Shown piece by piece: positions 50,618 through 59,974 of a stretch of DNA of 64,000 nt (positions within the stretch are counted from its first letter, which is position 1; each line of letters begins with the position of its first letter). The notes beneath the pieces were generated by a model, which ran no database searches, had not been told where the DNA came from, and saw only the letters and a list, made by a program, of their open reading frames with translations. The translations under genes and the position numbers were made by a program. Source of the DNA: Roseovarius halotolerans (GTDB lineage: Bacteria > Pseudomonadota > Alphaproteobacteria > Rhodobacterales > Rhodobacteraceae); NCBI RefSeq assembly GCF_900172255.1, contig NZ_FWFU01000001.1:62001-126000 (forward strand), given 5' to 3'.

Positions 50618-52129
50618 GGCCGCGAACATATCCTTGAAGGTGTCGCGCAGGATGTTCTTCTGCACCTTGCCCATCGTGTTGCGGGGCAGGGACTCCATCA
50701 CCACCAGCTTGCGCGGATGCTTGAACCGCGCAAGCGACGCCTTTGCCGCCTCCATGATCGCGTCAGGGTCGGGCTCACGGCCCTTTTCGGGCACCAGGAC
50801 CCCCAGAACCGTCTCGCCGAAATCGGGATGCGGCACGCCGATCACCGCGCTTTCCAGCACGCCGGGCTGATCGTCCAGCAACAGCTCGATCTCCTTGGGA
50901 TAGATGTTGTATCCCCCCGAGATAATCAGATCCTTGTTGCGCCCGACGATATGGATATAGCCATCCTCGTCGATCCGCCCCAGGTCGCCGGTGATGAAGA
51001 ACCCGTCCTCGCGCAGCTCGGCGGCGGTTTTTTCGGGCATCTGCCAATACCCCTTGAACACGTTCGGCCCGCGCACCTCGATCTGGCCGATCTCGCCTTG
51101 CTCCAGGGTCTTGCCGCTTTCGGGGTCCGTCACCTTCAGCTCCACCCCCGGCAGGGCGAAACCCACGGTGCCCGCGCGCCGCTCGCCGTCATAGGGGTTC
51201 GAGGTGTTCATGTTGGTCTCGGTCATCCCGTAGCGCTCCAGGATGCGATGCCCGGTGCGCTCCTCGAACTGCACATGGGTTTCCGCCAATAGCGGCGCCG
51301 AACCCGAGATGAACAGCCGCATATGCCCCACCAGATCGCCGGTGAAACGCGCATCGTCCAGCAGACGGGTGTAAAAGGTCGGCACGCCCATCATCGTCGT
51401 CGCCTTCGGCAGCCATTCGATCACCCGATCGACATCGAATTTCGGCAGGAAGATCATCGCCCCGCCCGTCGCCAGTATGATGTTGGTCGCCACGAACAGG
51501 CCATGCGTGTGAAAGATCGGCAGCGCGTGCAGTAACACGTCATCGCCGCTGAAACGCCAGTGATCGACCAGCACCTCGGTATTGGACAACAGATTGCCCT
51601 GCGTCAGCATCGCCCCTTTCGAGCGCCCGGTCGTGCCCGAGGTGTAAAGGAACGCGGCGAGGTCATCGGCCCCGCGCGCCACCGTCTCGAATGTCTCGGG
51701 CTGGTCTTGCGCCGCCTCCATAAGGCTGCCGGTGCCGTCCGCGTCCAGCGTCTCGACCCGCGCATCGAGCGGCCCGGCCATCGGCGCCACCGAGTCCTTC
51801 TTCGCACTGTCGCAGACGATCAGCCGCGCGCCGCTGTTTTCGATGAAATAGGCCAGCTCGCTCACCGTATAGGCGGTGTTGAGCGGCAGGAAGATCACCC
51901 CGGCCTGCACACAGGCGGCATAAAGCGCCAGCGCCTCGGGCGATTTCTCGACCTGTACCGCCAGCCGGTCTCCGGGTGCGAGGCCCATTCCGGTGATCGC
52001 ATTGGCCAGCTGCGCCGCGCGCGCCAGGAATTGCGCATGGGTGATGACCCCGCCATCGGGCAGATACAGGAAAGGTGTGGCCTTGCCGGCATGTTTGCCC
52101 ATCAGCTTGTCGTAAAGAATATTTGCCAT
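50612..52129 (-). CDS. matB: Malonyl-CoA synthetase
   Basis: A 505-residue adenylate-forming ligase that activates malonate with CoA and ATP. Core motifs are YTSGTTGRSKGAM (A3, about residues 158-170), ERYGMTETNMNTSNPYDGER (A5), FFITGDLGRIDEDGY (A7) and the lid Lys in PRNTMGKVQK. The Arg of PYDGERRAG after the A5 motif is typical of malonate-specific members. The ATG at 52129 lies 5 bases after the decarboxylase gene ends. It is the last gene of the malonate uptake operon. Confidence 0.92.
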   Translation of the reverse strand: MANILYDKLMGKHAGKATPFLYLPDGGVITHAQFLARAAQLANAITGMGLAPGDRLAVQVEKSPEALALYAACVQAGVIFLPLNTAYTVSELAYFIENSGARLIVCDSAKKDSVAPMAGPLDARVETLDADGTGSLMEAAQDQPETFETVARGADDLAAFLYTSGTTGRSKGAMLTQGNLLSNTEVLVDHWRFSGDDVLLHALPIFHTHGLFVATNIILATGGAMIFLPKFDVDRVIEWLPKATTMMGVPTFYTRLLDDARFTGDLVGHMRLFISGSAPLLAETHVQFEERTGHRILERYGMTETNMNTSNPYDGERRAGTVGFALPGVELKVTDPESGKTLEQGEIGQIEVRGPNVFKGYWQMPEKTAAELREDGFFITGDLGRIDEDGYIHIVGRNKDLIISGGYNIYPKEIELLLDDQPGVLESAVIGVPHPDFGETVLGVLVPEKGREPDPDAIMEAAKASLARFKHPRKLVVMESLPRNTMGKVQKNILRDTFKDMFAAS

Positions 52130-52133
52130 GGTT

Positions 52134-53390
52134 TCAGGAATCCTCGGCCTTAACGAGAGTGGCGGAATTGGCAAGCGATCGGACCTCCGATGTCGCCACC
52201 ATTTGCCGCGTCGTTGCGAATTGTTCGTGGTTCTGCGCGACCTTGGCCAGATCGTAAAGGTAATTCACCATTGTGCCCCCCGATTGCTTGCGCCCGTTCT
52301 CGGATGTGTCGGCCTCGCCGTGCACGGCGTGGACGATCGCACCATTGCCCAGATGGAACCGCGCCACCGGGTCGACCGGATCGCCGTTATCCAGCTTGGC
52401 ATTCAGCAGGTAGTGGGCCGCCAATGCGCGCATCTGCTCGCTGCTGGCCCCTTGCCATTCATACCCTTCGGAGTCCAGCCAGCGGGTCAGCCCCGGAATC
52501 GGCGACAGCGTGACGAACGTCTTCAGCCCCGGAAGCCCGGCCGACAGGTCCGCCGCCACCTGCTTGATGAGGGAATTGCCGAACGAGATGCTGGCCAGAC
52601 CCGCCTGGCAGTTGGAAATCGAATAGAACACGGCGGTATCCGCCTCGTCCTCGCGCAGCGTCTCGCGCTCGCTTGTCAGCAGCGCCTGCACCGATCCCGG
52701 CGTGCCGCGCGTCAGCGCCACCTCGACGAAGATCAGCGGCTCGTCGGGCATGGCGGGGTGGAAAAAGGCGAAACAGCGCCGGTCCTGCGGCTCCAGGCGG
52801 CGGCGCAGGTCGTCCCAGCTATGGATCGCGTGCACCGCCTCGTATTGGGTGATCTTCTCCAGGATATGCGCCGGGCTTTCCCAGTTGATCGGCCGCAGCA
52901 CCAGGAAGCCGCGATTGAACCATGATGCGAACAGATGCCGGAAATCGAGGTCCAGCGCCTCCAGCTCCGGCGTGCCGCGCCCCAGCCGCAACAGGTCCGC
53001 GCGCATCTCCACCAGCGCGCGTGTTGCGCCGGGCAGGCTGTTCAGGCGCCGGATCAGCTCCTGGCGGCGGGGTTCTGCCGCGGCCATGTAGGCGCGATAG
53101 GTGGCCTTTGACGGGGCCTGCTCATAGGCGTCAAGCGCCGTCCGGACCGCCTCGGGGTCGATATTCATCTCGGTGGCCAGATGGCTGAAGAACGCGCGCT
53201 TTTCGTCGTCATCCATCTCGCCGAAACCCGACAGGATTTCGGTCGCCAGGCTGACGCCCGAGGTCTCCCCCGCCGCGCCCACCAGCTCATCGGCCAGATC
53301 GGGCAGGGGGCGGGTGCCGCGACGCCGCAGCGCAAAGGGGCGATAGCGCCGCTCGAACACCGTCGACAGAAGATCCGCAAGCAAGGTCAT
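52134..53390 (-). CDS. matA: Malonyl-CoA decarboxylase
   Basis: A 418-residue enzyme that converts malonyl-CoA to acetyl-CoA and CO2. The N-terminal half is helical; the C-terminal half has the acetyltransferase-like fold with HPAMPDEPLIFVEVALTRG (about residues 225-245), ADTAVFYSISNCQAGLASIS and FVTLSPIPGLTRWL. The catalytic-type His/Asn region ARFHLGNGAIVHAVH lies near residue 355. The ATG at 53390 overlaps the dctM-type gene stop, and matB follows. Length and motifs look complete. Confidence 0.93.
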   Translation of the reverse strand: MTLLADLLSTVFERRYRPFALRRRGTRPLPDLADELVGAAGETSGVSLATEILSGFGEMDDDEKRAFFSHLATEMNIDPEAVRTALDAYEQAPSKATYRAYMAAAEPRRQELIRRLNSLPGATRALVEMRADLLRLGRGTPELEALDLDFRHLFASWFNRGFLVLRPINWESPAHILEKITQYEAVHAIHSWDDLRRRLEPQDRRCFAFFHPAMPDEPLIFVEVALTRGTPGSVQALLTSERETLREDEADTAVFYSISNCQAGLASISFGNSLIKQVAADLSAGLPGLKTFVTLSPIPGLTRWLDSEGYEWQGASSEQMRALAAHYLLNAKLDNGDPVDPVARFHLGNGAIVHAVHGEADTSENGRKQSGGTMVNYLYDLAKVAQNHEQFATTRQMVATSEVRSLANSATLVKAEDS

Positions 53391-54703
53391 CGCGCCGTCC
53401 CCATCACCGCATCCGGAAGCCATGTCGCAAGCCCCGGAAACAGGCACAGCAACACGATGGCGATCACCATGCAGGCGACGAACGGCAGCGATCCCGTCAG
53501 GATCGTGCGCAGCGAGATATCCGGCGCGATCCCGTTGATCACATAAAGGTTCAGGCCCACCGGCGGCGAAATCAGTCCGATCTCCATGTTGATCGTCAGC
53601 ACCACCGCGAACCAGATCGGATCGAAACCGGCGGTGGTGATGATCGGCAACAGGATCGGCGCGGCCATCAGGATCACCGCGACCGGCGGCAGGAAGAAAC
53701 CCGCGATCAGCAGGAAGATGTTGATCGCCCCCATCAGCACCCAGCGGTTCACCTCCAGCGTGCCGATCCACTCGGCGATCGACTGGGTGATGAACAGCGA
53801 CGACAGCATGTAGCTGAACACACCCGCGGCGGCGATGATGAACAGGATCATCACGCTTTCACGGGTGCTGTCACGCAGCACCACCCAAAGCTGGCGTGGG
53901 TCCCAAAGCTTGTAGATCACCATCGCGATAACCATGCAGAGCAGCGCGCCGACCGCTGCCGTCTCCGAAGGCGTCGCCACACCGCCATACATTGCGTAGA
54001 GCACACCCAGGATGATCGCGAGGAACGGCAGCACACGCGGCAGGATCTCGAATTTCTCGCGCCAGCTGTAATTCCCGGCGCTCAGCACCGCCTGCGCGCC
54101 CGAACGCCATGTCGAGTAAAGCGACCACGCCATGAACAGCATGACCAGCATCAGCCCCGGAATGACGCCCGCCAGGAACAGCCGCCCGATCGAGGTCTCC
54201 GTGGCGATCCCGTAGACGATCATCGTCACCGATGGCGGGATCAGGATGCCCAGAGTGCCCCCCGCCGCGATCGACCCTGCGGCAACGCCGTCGGGATAGC
54301 CGCGCTTGCGCATCTCGGGGATGCCCATCTTGCCGATGGCGGCACAGGTCGCCGGGCTCGATCCCGACATCGCCGCGAACAGCGCGCAGGCTCCGAGGTT
54401 GGAAATCACCAGGCCCCCGGGCACCCGCGTCAGCCAGCGTTCCAGCGCCTCGTAAAGGTCCGCGCCCGCCCGCGTCGACGAAATCGACGCGCCCATGATG
54501 ATGAACATCGGGATCGACAGAAGCGCGAAATTGTCCAGCTTGCCGAACAACAGCTCCGGCATCAGCTCAAGCGACCGCAGCCCGTCGAAAATCATCAGGA
54601 AACCGGCCGAAACGATCAGCAGCCCGATCGCCACCGACACGCCCGAAAACAGCACCATGATCGTCGCCAGCGCGACAAGGGCGCCAAGAAGAAGCGGATC
54701 CAT
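53387..54703 (-). CDS. TRAP transporter large permease (DctM-like)
   Basis: A 438-residue membrane protein with about twelve spans, including GSSPATCAAIGKMGIPEMRK and AAGGTLGILIPPSVTMIVYG (about residues 130-170), the hallmark of DctM subunits. The ATG at 54703 overlaps the stop of the small permease gene. It forms the transport channel with DctQ and receives its ligand from DctP. Given matA and matB in the same operon, the likely substrate is malonate. Confidence 0.92.
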   Translation of the reverse strand: MDPLLLGALVALATIMVLFSGVSVAIGLLIVSAGFLMIFDGLRSLELMPELLFGKLDNFALLSIPMFIIMGASISSTRAGADLYEALERWLTRVPGGLVISNLGACALFAAMSGSSPATCAAIGKMGIPEMRKRGYPDGVAAGSIAAGGTLGILIPPSVTMIVYGIATETSIGRLFLAGVIPGLMLVMLFMAWSLYSTWRSGAQAVLSAGNYSWREKFEILPRVLPFLAIILGVLYAMYGGVATPSETAAVGALLCMVIAMVIYKLWDPRQLWVVLRDSTRESVMILFIIAAAGVFSYMLSSLFITQSIAEWIGTLEVNRWVLMGAINIFLLIAGFFLPPVAVILMAAPILLPIITTAGFDPIWFAVVLTINMEIGLISPPVGLNLYVINGIAPDISLRTILTGSLPFVACMVIAIVLLCLFPGLATWLPDAVMGTAR

Positions 54704-55251
54704 CAGGCGTCCTCCAGTCCGAAGGGTTTGTCCACGCCGATCATCATCGCGATCAGGTCGGCGACCAGTTGCAACAGCAACAGCGCGAGACCGACGGGAA
54801 TAGACAGATAGGGAATCCACAGCCTGACCGACCAGACCGTGTCCGAACGCCAGCCGCGATCCCAGGCGAAATGCCAGAATTCATAGCCGTAAAACAGCAT
54901 CACCGCGATGATGGCGATCGACAGCGACAGCGTGAGCGTCGCCAGCGCGAATCTCGCCCGCATCGGCAGCATCAGCGGAAACAGGTCCACATTCACATGG
55001 CCCCGCAGCCGCTGCACATAAGGCAGCCCGATCAGCGTCGCCGCGATCATCAGGTAAACCACCGCCTCGGTCTGCCAGATCGTCGATCCGTTCAGGACGA
55101 AGCGGATAAAGATCATCTGGCAGGTGATGCCCACCGCCGAGACGATCATCGCCGCCGAACACCATCCCGCCACTGTGGATATCGCGGCCACCGCGCGCAG
55201 GAACGGATTTCGGCCCGTGCGCGCTGCGCCTGCCGAGTTTGGAACGGCCAT
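54703..55251 (-). CDS. TRAP transporter small permease (DctQ-like)
   Basis: A 182-residue protein with four hydrophobic spans, as in all DctQ subunits, and the conserved middle segment QTEAVVYLMIAATLIGLPYV. The ATG at 55251 is chosen because GGGAGG lies 5 bases upstream; an ATG at 55266 would remove that site. It links the periplasmic binding protein system to the large permease encoded next. Confidence 0.9.
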   Translation of the reverse strand: MAVPNSAGAARTGRNPFLRAVAAISTVAGWCSAAMIVSAVGITCQMIFIRFVLNGSTIWQTEAVVYLMIAATLIGLPYVQRLRGHVNVDLFPLMLPMRARFALATLTLSLSIAIIAVMLFYGYEFWHFAWDRGWRSDTVWSVRLWIPYLSIPVGLALLLLQLVADLIAMMIGVDKPFGLEDA

Positions 55252-55325
55252 GACTGCCTCCCTCATGCATGTGATCTGGTCGGGGATCCGGGGCGGAACG
55301 TATCTGCGCCGCCCCGGATGTCAGA

Positions 55326-56312
55326 TTATTCGACGGCCAGCGCCATATCCAGAAGGGCCTGCCCGTCGGGCACTTCCTCGACAAAGGCCTTGTAGGATGT
55401 CTCGGTCGCCAGCGCGCGCCAGGCCTCGAAATCCTCCTGCGACATCTCGGCGATCTCGACGCCCGCATCGCGGAACACCTTGACCGACTCGGCGTCTTCC
55501 TTCTTGGCCTCTTCCAGGTAGAAGGCCTCGGCCTTCTCGGCGGCGGCTAGCAGGGCCGCCTGCTGATCTTCGGTCAGCCCCTCGAAGGTGGATTTGTTCA
55601 TCAGCAGCGGCTGGTACATGAACCACAGCGCCACGTCCCCGGCCGGGGTATAGCACTTGACCTGCTCGTAGATCCGGTAGGACACGAAGGACGAGGAAGA
55701 CGTGTTCGCCGCGTCCAGAACGCCGGTCTGCATCGCGTTGTAGATCTCGGACGAGGCCATCGAGGCGATCGACGCGCCCGCCCCGGCCAGCATCTGCTCG
55801 AACGCCTTCCCGGCGGCGCGCATCTGCTTGCCTTCGACATCCGAGGGCTTGGTCAGGCACTCCTCGGTGCCCGCGAAACCGCCCGCGAGGTAGCCATGCA
55901 CCAGCACCATCACGTCATCCTCGGCCATCTTGGCCTCCAGCGCCTCCATGAAGGGGCTCGCGGACAGGCGTGCGGCGTGGTCGTGGTTTTTCACCAGTCC
56001 CGGCATCAGCGTCAGGTTATAGGCCGGCTGCTGCCCGCCCGCATAGCTGAGCGGCAGCACCGTCATGTCAAGCTGCCCGCGGCTCAGCGGCGTATACTGC
56101 TCGCGCGGCTTGAACAGCGATTTCGATCCGAAGATCTTGATGTCGAGATCCACATCGGCTGCTGCCACCTCGTCGGCGACGATCTGCGCAACCTTGTGAC
56201 GGACGTCGTTGTTCGACCACTGGTGCGACAGGCGCAGCTCGGTCGCCTGCGCCAGGCCGGCCACCGAAATGAGCGCCGCGGCCGCCACGGCGGTTCTAAG
56301 CATTGTTTTCAT
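55326..56312 (-). CDS. TRAP transporter solute-binding protein (DctP-like)
   Basis: A 328-residue periplasmic receptor. The signal peptide covers residues 1-24 and the mature protein starts TELRLSHQWSNNDVRHKVAQ. The KQMRAAGKAFEQML segment holds the family Arg that binds the ligand carboxylate. The ATG at 56312 has GGGAGGAG upstream. It opens the malonate operon and faces a GntR regulator with a TTGTATACAA operator candidate between them. Confidence 0.92.
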   Translation of the reverse strand: MKTMLRTAVAAAALISVAGLAQATELRLSHQWSNNDVRHKVAQIVADEVAAADVDLDIKIFGSKSLFKPREQYTPLSRGQLDMTVLPLSYAGGQQPAYNLTLMPGLVKNHDHAARLSASPFMEALEAKMAEDDVMVLVHGYLAGGFAGTEECLTKPSDVEGKQMRAAGKAFEQMLAGAGASIASMASSEIYNAMQTGVLDAANTSSSSFVSYRIYEQVKCYTPAGDVALWFMYQPLLMNKSTFEGLTEDQQAALLAAAEKAEAFYLEEAKKEDAESVKVFRDAGVEIAEMSQEDFEAWRALATETSYKAFVEEVPDGQALLDMALAVE

Positions 56313-56394
56313 AGTCTCCTCCCAAAGCATTGCCCCGGCAGCGCCGGGGATGTCCGGCAAGACTACGTGCGTCATGTTTTTCAAGTCAACCGTT

Positions 56395-56404
56395 TTGTAT
56401 ACAA
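56395..56404. promoter_or_regulatory. Candidate GntR operator TTGTATACAA
   Basis: A perfect 10-bp palindrome in the 139-base gap between the divergent dctP-type and GntR genes. FCD-type GntR regulators bind short palindromes with a GT-N-AC core. It may control both directions in response to malonate or malonyl-CoA. Confidence 0.65.
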
Positions 56405-56451
56405 GAAGCGACATATTGCATCGCAGAAAACTCCTGCTAAAGTTCTCCCCC

Positions 56452-57108
56452 ATGCAGCAACGTCGCGCCGATCATATCGCGGTCCAGTTGGAAGAACTGA
56501 TTTTCGACGGCACCTTCCAGGATGGCCAGCGCTTGGACGAGGTCCGCCTCGCCGATCAGTTCGGCGTTTCGCGCACACCACTTCGCGAGGCGATTCAACG
56601 CCTTGCGCTGTCGGGTCTCGTCGATCTCATCCCCCGGCGAGGGGCCTTCGTGCGCCAACCCGGCCCCGTGGAACTGATCGAGATGTTCGAGGTGATGGCC
56701 GAACTCGAAGCCGCCTGCGGGCGCCTCGCCGCGCGCCGCATCAGCGACGCCGCTCTGGCCGACCTGCGCGATGCCAACGCCCGTTGCCGTGCCGCCGTCG
56801 AGGCCCGCGACTCCGACAGCTACTATACCGAGAACGAGCGATTCCACAGAATCATCTACCAGCAATCGGGCAACGGATTCCTGGAACAGGAAACCACCAA
56901 GCTCCATAAGCGGCTCAAGCCCTTTCGCCGCAAACAGCTCGGGTTCCGTGGCCGCATGGCGCAATCGATGGCCGAACACGAGGCCATCGTCGCCGCGCTC
57001 GAACAGGGCGACGGCGCGCGCGCGGGCGACACCCTGCACAAGCACGTCGCCGTCCAGGGCGAGAAGTTCCACAACCTCATGGCCAGCCTCAAGAGCGCGG
57101 CAGAGTAG
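56452..57108 (+). CDS. matR: GntR/FadR-type regulator of malonate genes (MatR-like)
   Basis: A 218-residue regulator. The N-terminal winged helix contains LADQFGVSRTPLREAIQRLA (about residues 32-51), and the C-terminal FCD effector domain has the metal-binding pattern ENERFHRIIY followed by HEAIVAALEQGD and LHKHV. It is transcribed away from the TRAP/mat operon, which fits autorepression and control of malonate uptake as in rhizobial MatR. The symbol rests on gene context. Confidence 0.85.
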   Translation: MQQRRADHIAVQLEELIFDGTFQDGQRLDEVRLADQFGVSRTPLREAIQRLALSGLVDLIPRRGAFVRQPGPVELIEMFEVMAELEAACGRLAARRISDAALADLRDANARCRAAVEARDSDSYYTENERFHRIIYQQSGNGFLEQETTKLHKRLKPFRRKQLGFRGRMAQSMAEHEAIVAALEQGDGARAGDTLHKHVAVQGEKFHNLMASLKSAAE

Positions 57109-57155
57109 GGCGCCGGTTGGGCGTCAAACGCCGCCTTCCGACCATCCGCAGGAAC

Positions 57156-57183
57156 GAAAAAGCCCCGCGCAACAGCGCGGGGC
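57156..57183 (-). terminator. Terminator for the iron-binding protein gene
   Basis: On the minus strand GCCCCGCGC pairs with GCGCGGGGC (9 bp, 4-base loop) and is followed by TTTTT. It lies 26 bases after the stop of the leftward gene at 57209. It may also reduce transcription coming from the GntR gene. Confidence 0.88.
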
Positions 57184-57208
57184 GATCTCGTTCAGCCGTC
57201 AGGCGCGA

Positions 57209-58231
57209 TCAGTCCCAGCCGACCTCGTTGAAGATGGCCTGCGCCGCCTTCGCGTTGTCGCCATAAGAGGCGGTGTTCGTCGTCGTGTCCGGGATGAAGA
57301 TGCCCAGCCGCGCGGTATCCTCGTCCAGCGGCACGCCGCTCACGGCCGGATACTCGTTGTTCTGCCCGGCAAAGTGCTGCTGCGCGAAATCGCTGGTGAA
57401 GAAGTCCAGCAGCTTGTCGGCATTCTCGGAATTGGGCGAATGCACGGCCTTCGCAGCGGTCGACAGGTTCACATGCGCGCCGCGCCCGCTCTGGTTGGGC
57501 CAGACGAACCCGATATTGTCGATCCCGTCGGTCAGCCCCTCGACCTCCTGCTCATAACCGCGCAGGAAATAATAGTGGTTGGCGACAGCCACGTCGCATT
57601 CGCCCGACAGGATACCGCGCAGCTGGTCGGTGTCGCCGCCCTGCGGTGCGCGCGCCATGTTCTCGACGATGCCGGCTGCCCATTCCTTGGCGGCGTCCTC
57701 ACCATGCGCTTCGATCAGCGACCCCAGCAGCGACTGGTTGTAGATGTTCGAGGACGAGCGGATGCAGACCTTGCCCTTCCATGCGGGATCGGCCAGCTCC
57801 TCGTAGGTGCTGGGCGGGTTTTCGACACGCTCCTTGGAATAGAAGATGATCCGCGCGCGCTGGGACACGCCGAACCACATGTTCTCGGGGTCGCGCAGGT
57901 GCGGCGGGATGCGGTTTTCTACCGCGTCCGACGAATACGCCTGCAGCACGCCCGCTTCCTCGGCGCGGGCGGCGCGGCCCACATCGACCGTCAGCAGAAC
58001 GTCGGCGGGGCTGTTCTCGCCCTCGGCCTCCATGCGTGCGATCAGCTCGTCCGCCTTGGCTTCGATCCGGTTCACGGTGATGCCGGTGCGGCTGGTGAAC
58101 TCGTCAAACAGCGCTTGGTCGGAATCATAGTGGCGGCTGGAGTAGATGTTGACTTCCTGCGCCAGCGCCGGGGCGACCGTGGCCGAAAGCGCAAACGCGG
58201 CGATGAAGCTGCGGGTGATGGTTCTGGTCAT
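57209..58231 (-). CDS. Ferric iron ABC transporter substrate-binding protein (FutA/FbpA-like)
   Basis: A 340-residue periplasmic protein with a Sec signal (cleavage near residue 24, Ala-Leu-Ala). The mature start EVNIYSSRHYDSDQALFDEF and the paired Tyr near residue 220 (VANHYYFLRGYE) are typical iron-binding features of the FutA/AfuA group. No permease or ATPase gene is adjacent, so it must use components encoded elsewhere. A strong terminator follows it. No clear Fur or Irr box was recognised upstream. Confidence 0.88.
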   Translation of the reverse strand: MTRTITRSFIAAFALSATVAPALAQEVNIYSSRHYDSDQALFDEFTSRTGITVNRIEAKADELIARMEAEGENSPADVLLTVDVGRAARAEEAGVLQAYSSDAVENRIPPHLRDPENMWFGVSQRARIIFYSKERVENPPSTYEELADPAWKGKVCIRSSSNIYNQSLLGSLIEAHGEDAAKEWAAGIVENMARAPQGGDTDQLRGILSGECDVAVANHYYFLRGYEQEVEGLTDGIDNIGFVWPNQSGRGAHVNLSTAAKAVHSPNSENADKLLDFFTSDFAQQHFAGQNNEYPAVSGVPLDEDTARLGIFIPDTTTNTASYGDNAKAAQAIFNEVGWD

Positions 58232-58370
58232 GGTCTCTTGGAGCCTCCTGAAAACCGAGTGAATTCATAGGGTATTCCATTCCATTTCCGACAAAATTAG
58301 TCAACAGCAAAGACACACCGTGAAAGCATGTCGCATCCCGGAGCCTTTCAGGCCTTGTTTCAGGTCAGGT

Positions 58371-59186
58371 TCAGCGCCGCGCCACGGTCCGCCGCAGCGC
58401 CGCCAAGCTGCTGGTCAGCGCAAAGATCGCCGCCGCCACGCAGACAATCGTCGGCCCCGTCGGCGTGTCCAGCACGAACGAGCCCTCGACCCCCGCCAGC
58501 GCCGCCAGTGCCGCCAGTCCGACCGCCACCGCCGCCATTCGCTCGGGCGTGCCCGCCAGCGGGCGCGCCGCGGCGGCGGGGATGATCAGCATCGCCGCGA
58601 TCAGCAGCACCCCGACCACCTTGATCGCCACCGCCACCACCACCGCCAGCGCCAATGTCAGGCCCAGCTGCTCGCGTCGCGGGTCGATCCCGCTCGCCTG
58701 CGCCAGGTCGCTGCTCAGCGTCGCCGTCAGCAGCGCCTGCCAGCGCCACGCCAGCAGCGCCACCACCAGAACGGCACCGCCCCAGATCACCGCGAGGTCG
58801 GTCTTGCTCACCGCCAGGATATCGCCGAACAGATAGCCCATGAGGTCAATGCGCACGCCCTGCAGGAAGGATACCGCCACCAGCCCGAAGGCCAGCGCCG
58901 AATGCGCCAGCACCCCCAGCAGCGTATCCATCGCCACGCCGCGCCCCGACAGGGTCGAGACCGCCATCGCCATTGCCAGCGCAACCACCAGCGCCCCGGC
59001 AAAGACCGACATCCCGAATCCCAGTGCCAGCGCGATCCCGAGGATCGAGGCATGTGCAGTCGCATCGCCGAAATAGGCCATCCGCCGCCAGACCACGAAA
59101 CAGCCAAGCGGCGCCGCCGCCAGCGCCACGCCCAGCCCGGCCAGCGCCGCGCGGATCAGGAAATCGTCCATCAATGCGCCGATCAT
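58371..59186 (-). CDS. znuB: Zinc ABC transporter permease
   Basis: A 271-residue membrane protein with about eight spans. LGCFVVWRRMAYFGDATAHA (about residues 27-46) is the metal ABC-3 family motif, followed by LGVLAHSALAFGLVAVS and VGVLLIAAMLIIPAAAARPL near 190-210. It starts at ATG 59186, overlapping the znuC stop. It imports zinc with ZnuC and the binding protein ZnuA encoded divergently. Confidence 0.93.
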   Translation of the reverse strand: MIGALMDDFLIRAALAGLGVALAAAPLGCFVVWRRMAYFGDATAHASILGIALALGFGMSVFAGALVVALAMAMAVSTLSGRGVAMDTLLGVLAHSALAFGLVAVSFLQGVRIDLMGYLFGDILAVSKTDLAVIWGGAVLVVALLAWRWQALLTATLSSDLAQASGIDPRREQLGLTLALAVVVAVAIKVVGVLLIAAMLIIPAAAARPLAGTPERMAAVAVGLAALAALAGVEGSFVLDTPTGPTIVCVAAAIFALTSSLAALRRTVARR

Positions 59187-59974
59187 CGCGTCGCCCCGTA
59201 TTGGTGTTCCTGGTCATGACCATGCCCGCACCCGTCATGCGCATGGTCATGACCGCCGACGCATCCCGCATGTTCGTGGTCGTGATCGTGCCGGTAAAGC
59301 GCCAGCGCCCCCTGCGTGCCGCTGCCGAACAGCGCGCGGTATTCCTCGGCCTGGGCCACATGCTCGGGCTGGCCCTCGCAACAGACATGCCCGTTGAGGC
59401 AGACCACCCTGTCGCTCGCGCTCATCACAACGTGCAGCTCGTGGCTGACCATCAGCACCGCACAGCCCATCTCCTGGCGCACCTCCTCGATGCGCCGGTA
59501 GAACGCCGCCGAACCCGGCTGGTCCAGCCCCTGCGTCGCCTCGTCCAGGATCAGCAGGTCGGGTTTTTCCATCAAGGCCCGCGCCAGCAACACCCGCTGG
59601 AACTGCCCGCCCGACAGATCGCCCATCTGCCGCCCGCCCAGATCCGGCAGCCCGGCCGCCTCCAGCGCCATGCGCAGATCCACCGCGCTCTGGCGGCGCG
59701 GCAGGCTCAGGAACCGCCCGACCGTCATCGGCAGCGTCGGGTCGATATGCAGCCTCTGGGGCACATAGCCAATCCGCAGACCCGGCGCGCGCGTCACCTC
59801 GCCCTCGCTCGGGGCAACCGCCCCGATCAGCGCGCGCAACAGCGTCGACTTGCCCGACCCGTTCGGCCCCACGATGGTGACGATCTCGCCCTTCTCGATG
59901 GCGAAATCCACGTGGTCCAGGATGCGGTTGCGCCCGATGCGCACCGTCAGCCCGCGCGTCTCCACAAGGCTCAT
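59183..59974 (-). CDS. znuC: Zinc ABC transporter ATP-binding protein with His-rich tail
   Basis: A 263-residue ATPase. Walker A is TIVGPNGSGKSTLL (about residues 34-47), the signature is LSGGQFQRVLLARAL and Walker B is DLLILDEATQGLDQ. After residue 222 the chain is a His/Asp-rich tail (RHDHDHEHAG, HDHAHDGCGHGHDQEH) that could bind zinc in the cytoplasm, an extension common in alphaproteobacterial ZnuC. The start at 59974 overlaps the zur stop. Expression is expected from the zur promoter with its Zur box. Confidence 0.93.
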   Translation of the reverse strand: MSLVETRGLTVRIGRNRILDHVDFAIEKGEIVTIVGPNGSGKSTLLRALIGAVAPSEGEVTRAPGLRIGYVPQRLHIDPTLPMTVGRFLSLPRRQSAVDLRMALEAAGLPDLGGRQMGDLSGGQFQRVLLARALMEKPDLLILDEATQGLDQPGSAAFYRRIEEVRQEMGCAVLMVSHELHVVMSASDRVVCLNGHVCCEGQPEHVAQAEEYRALFGSGTQGALALYRHDHDHEHAGCVGGHDHAHDGCGHGHDQEHQYGATR

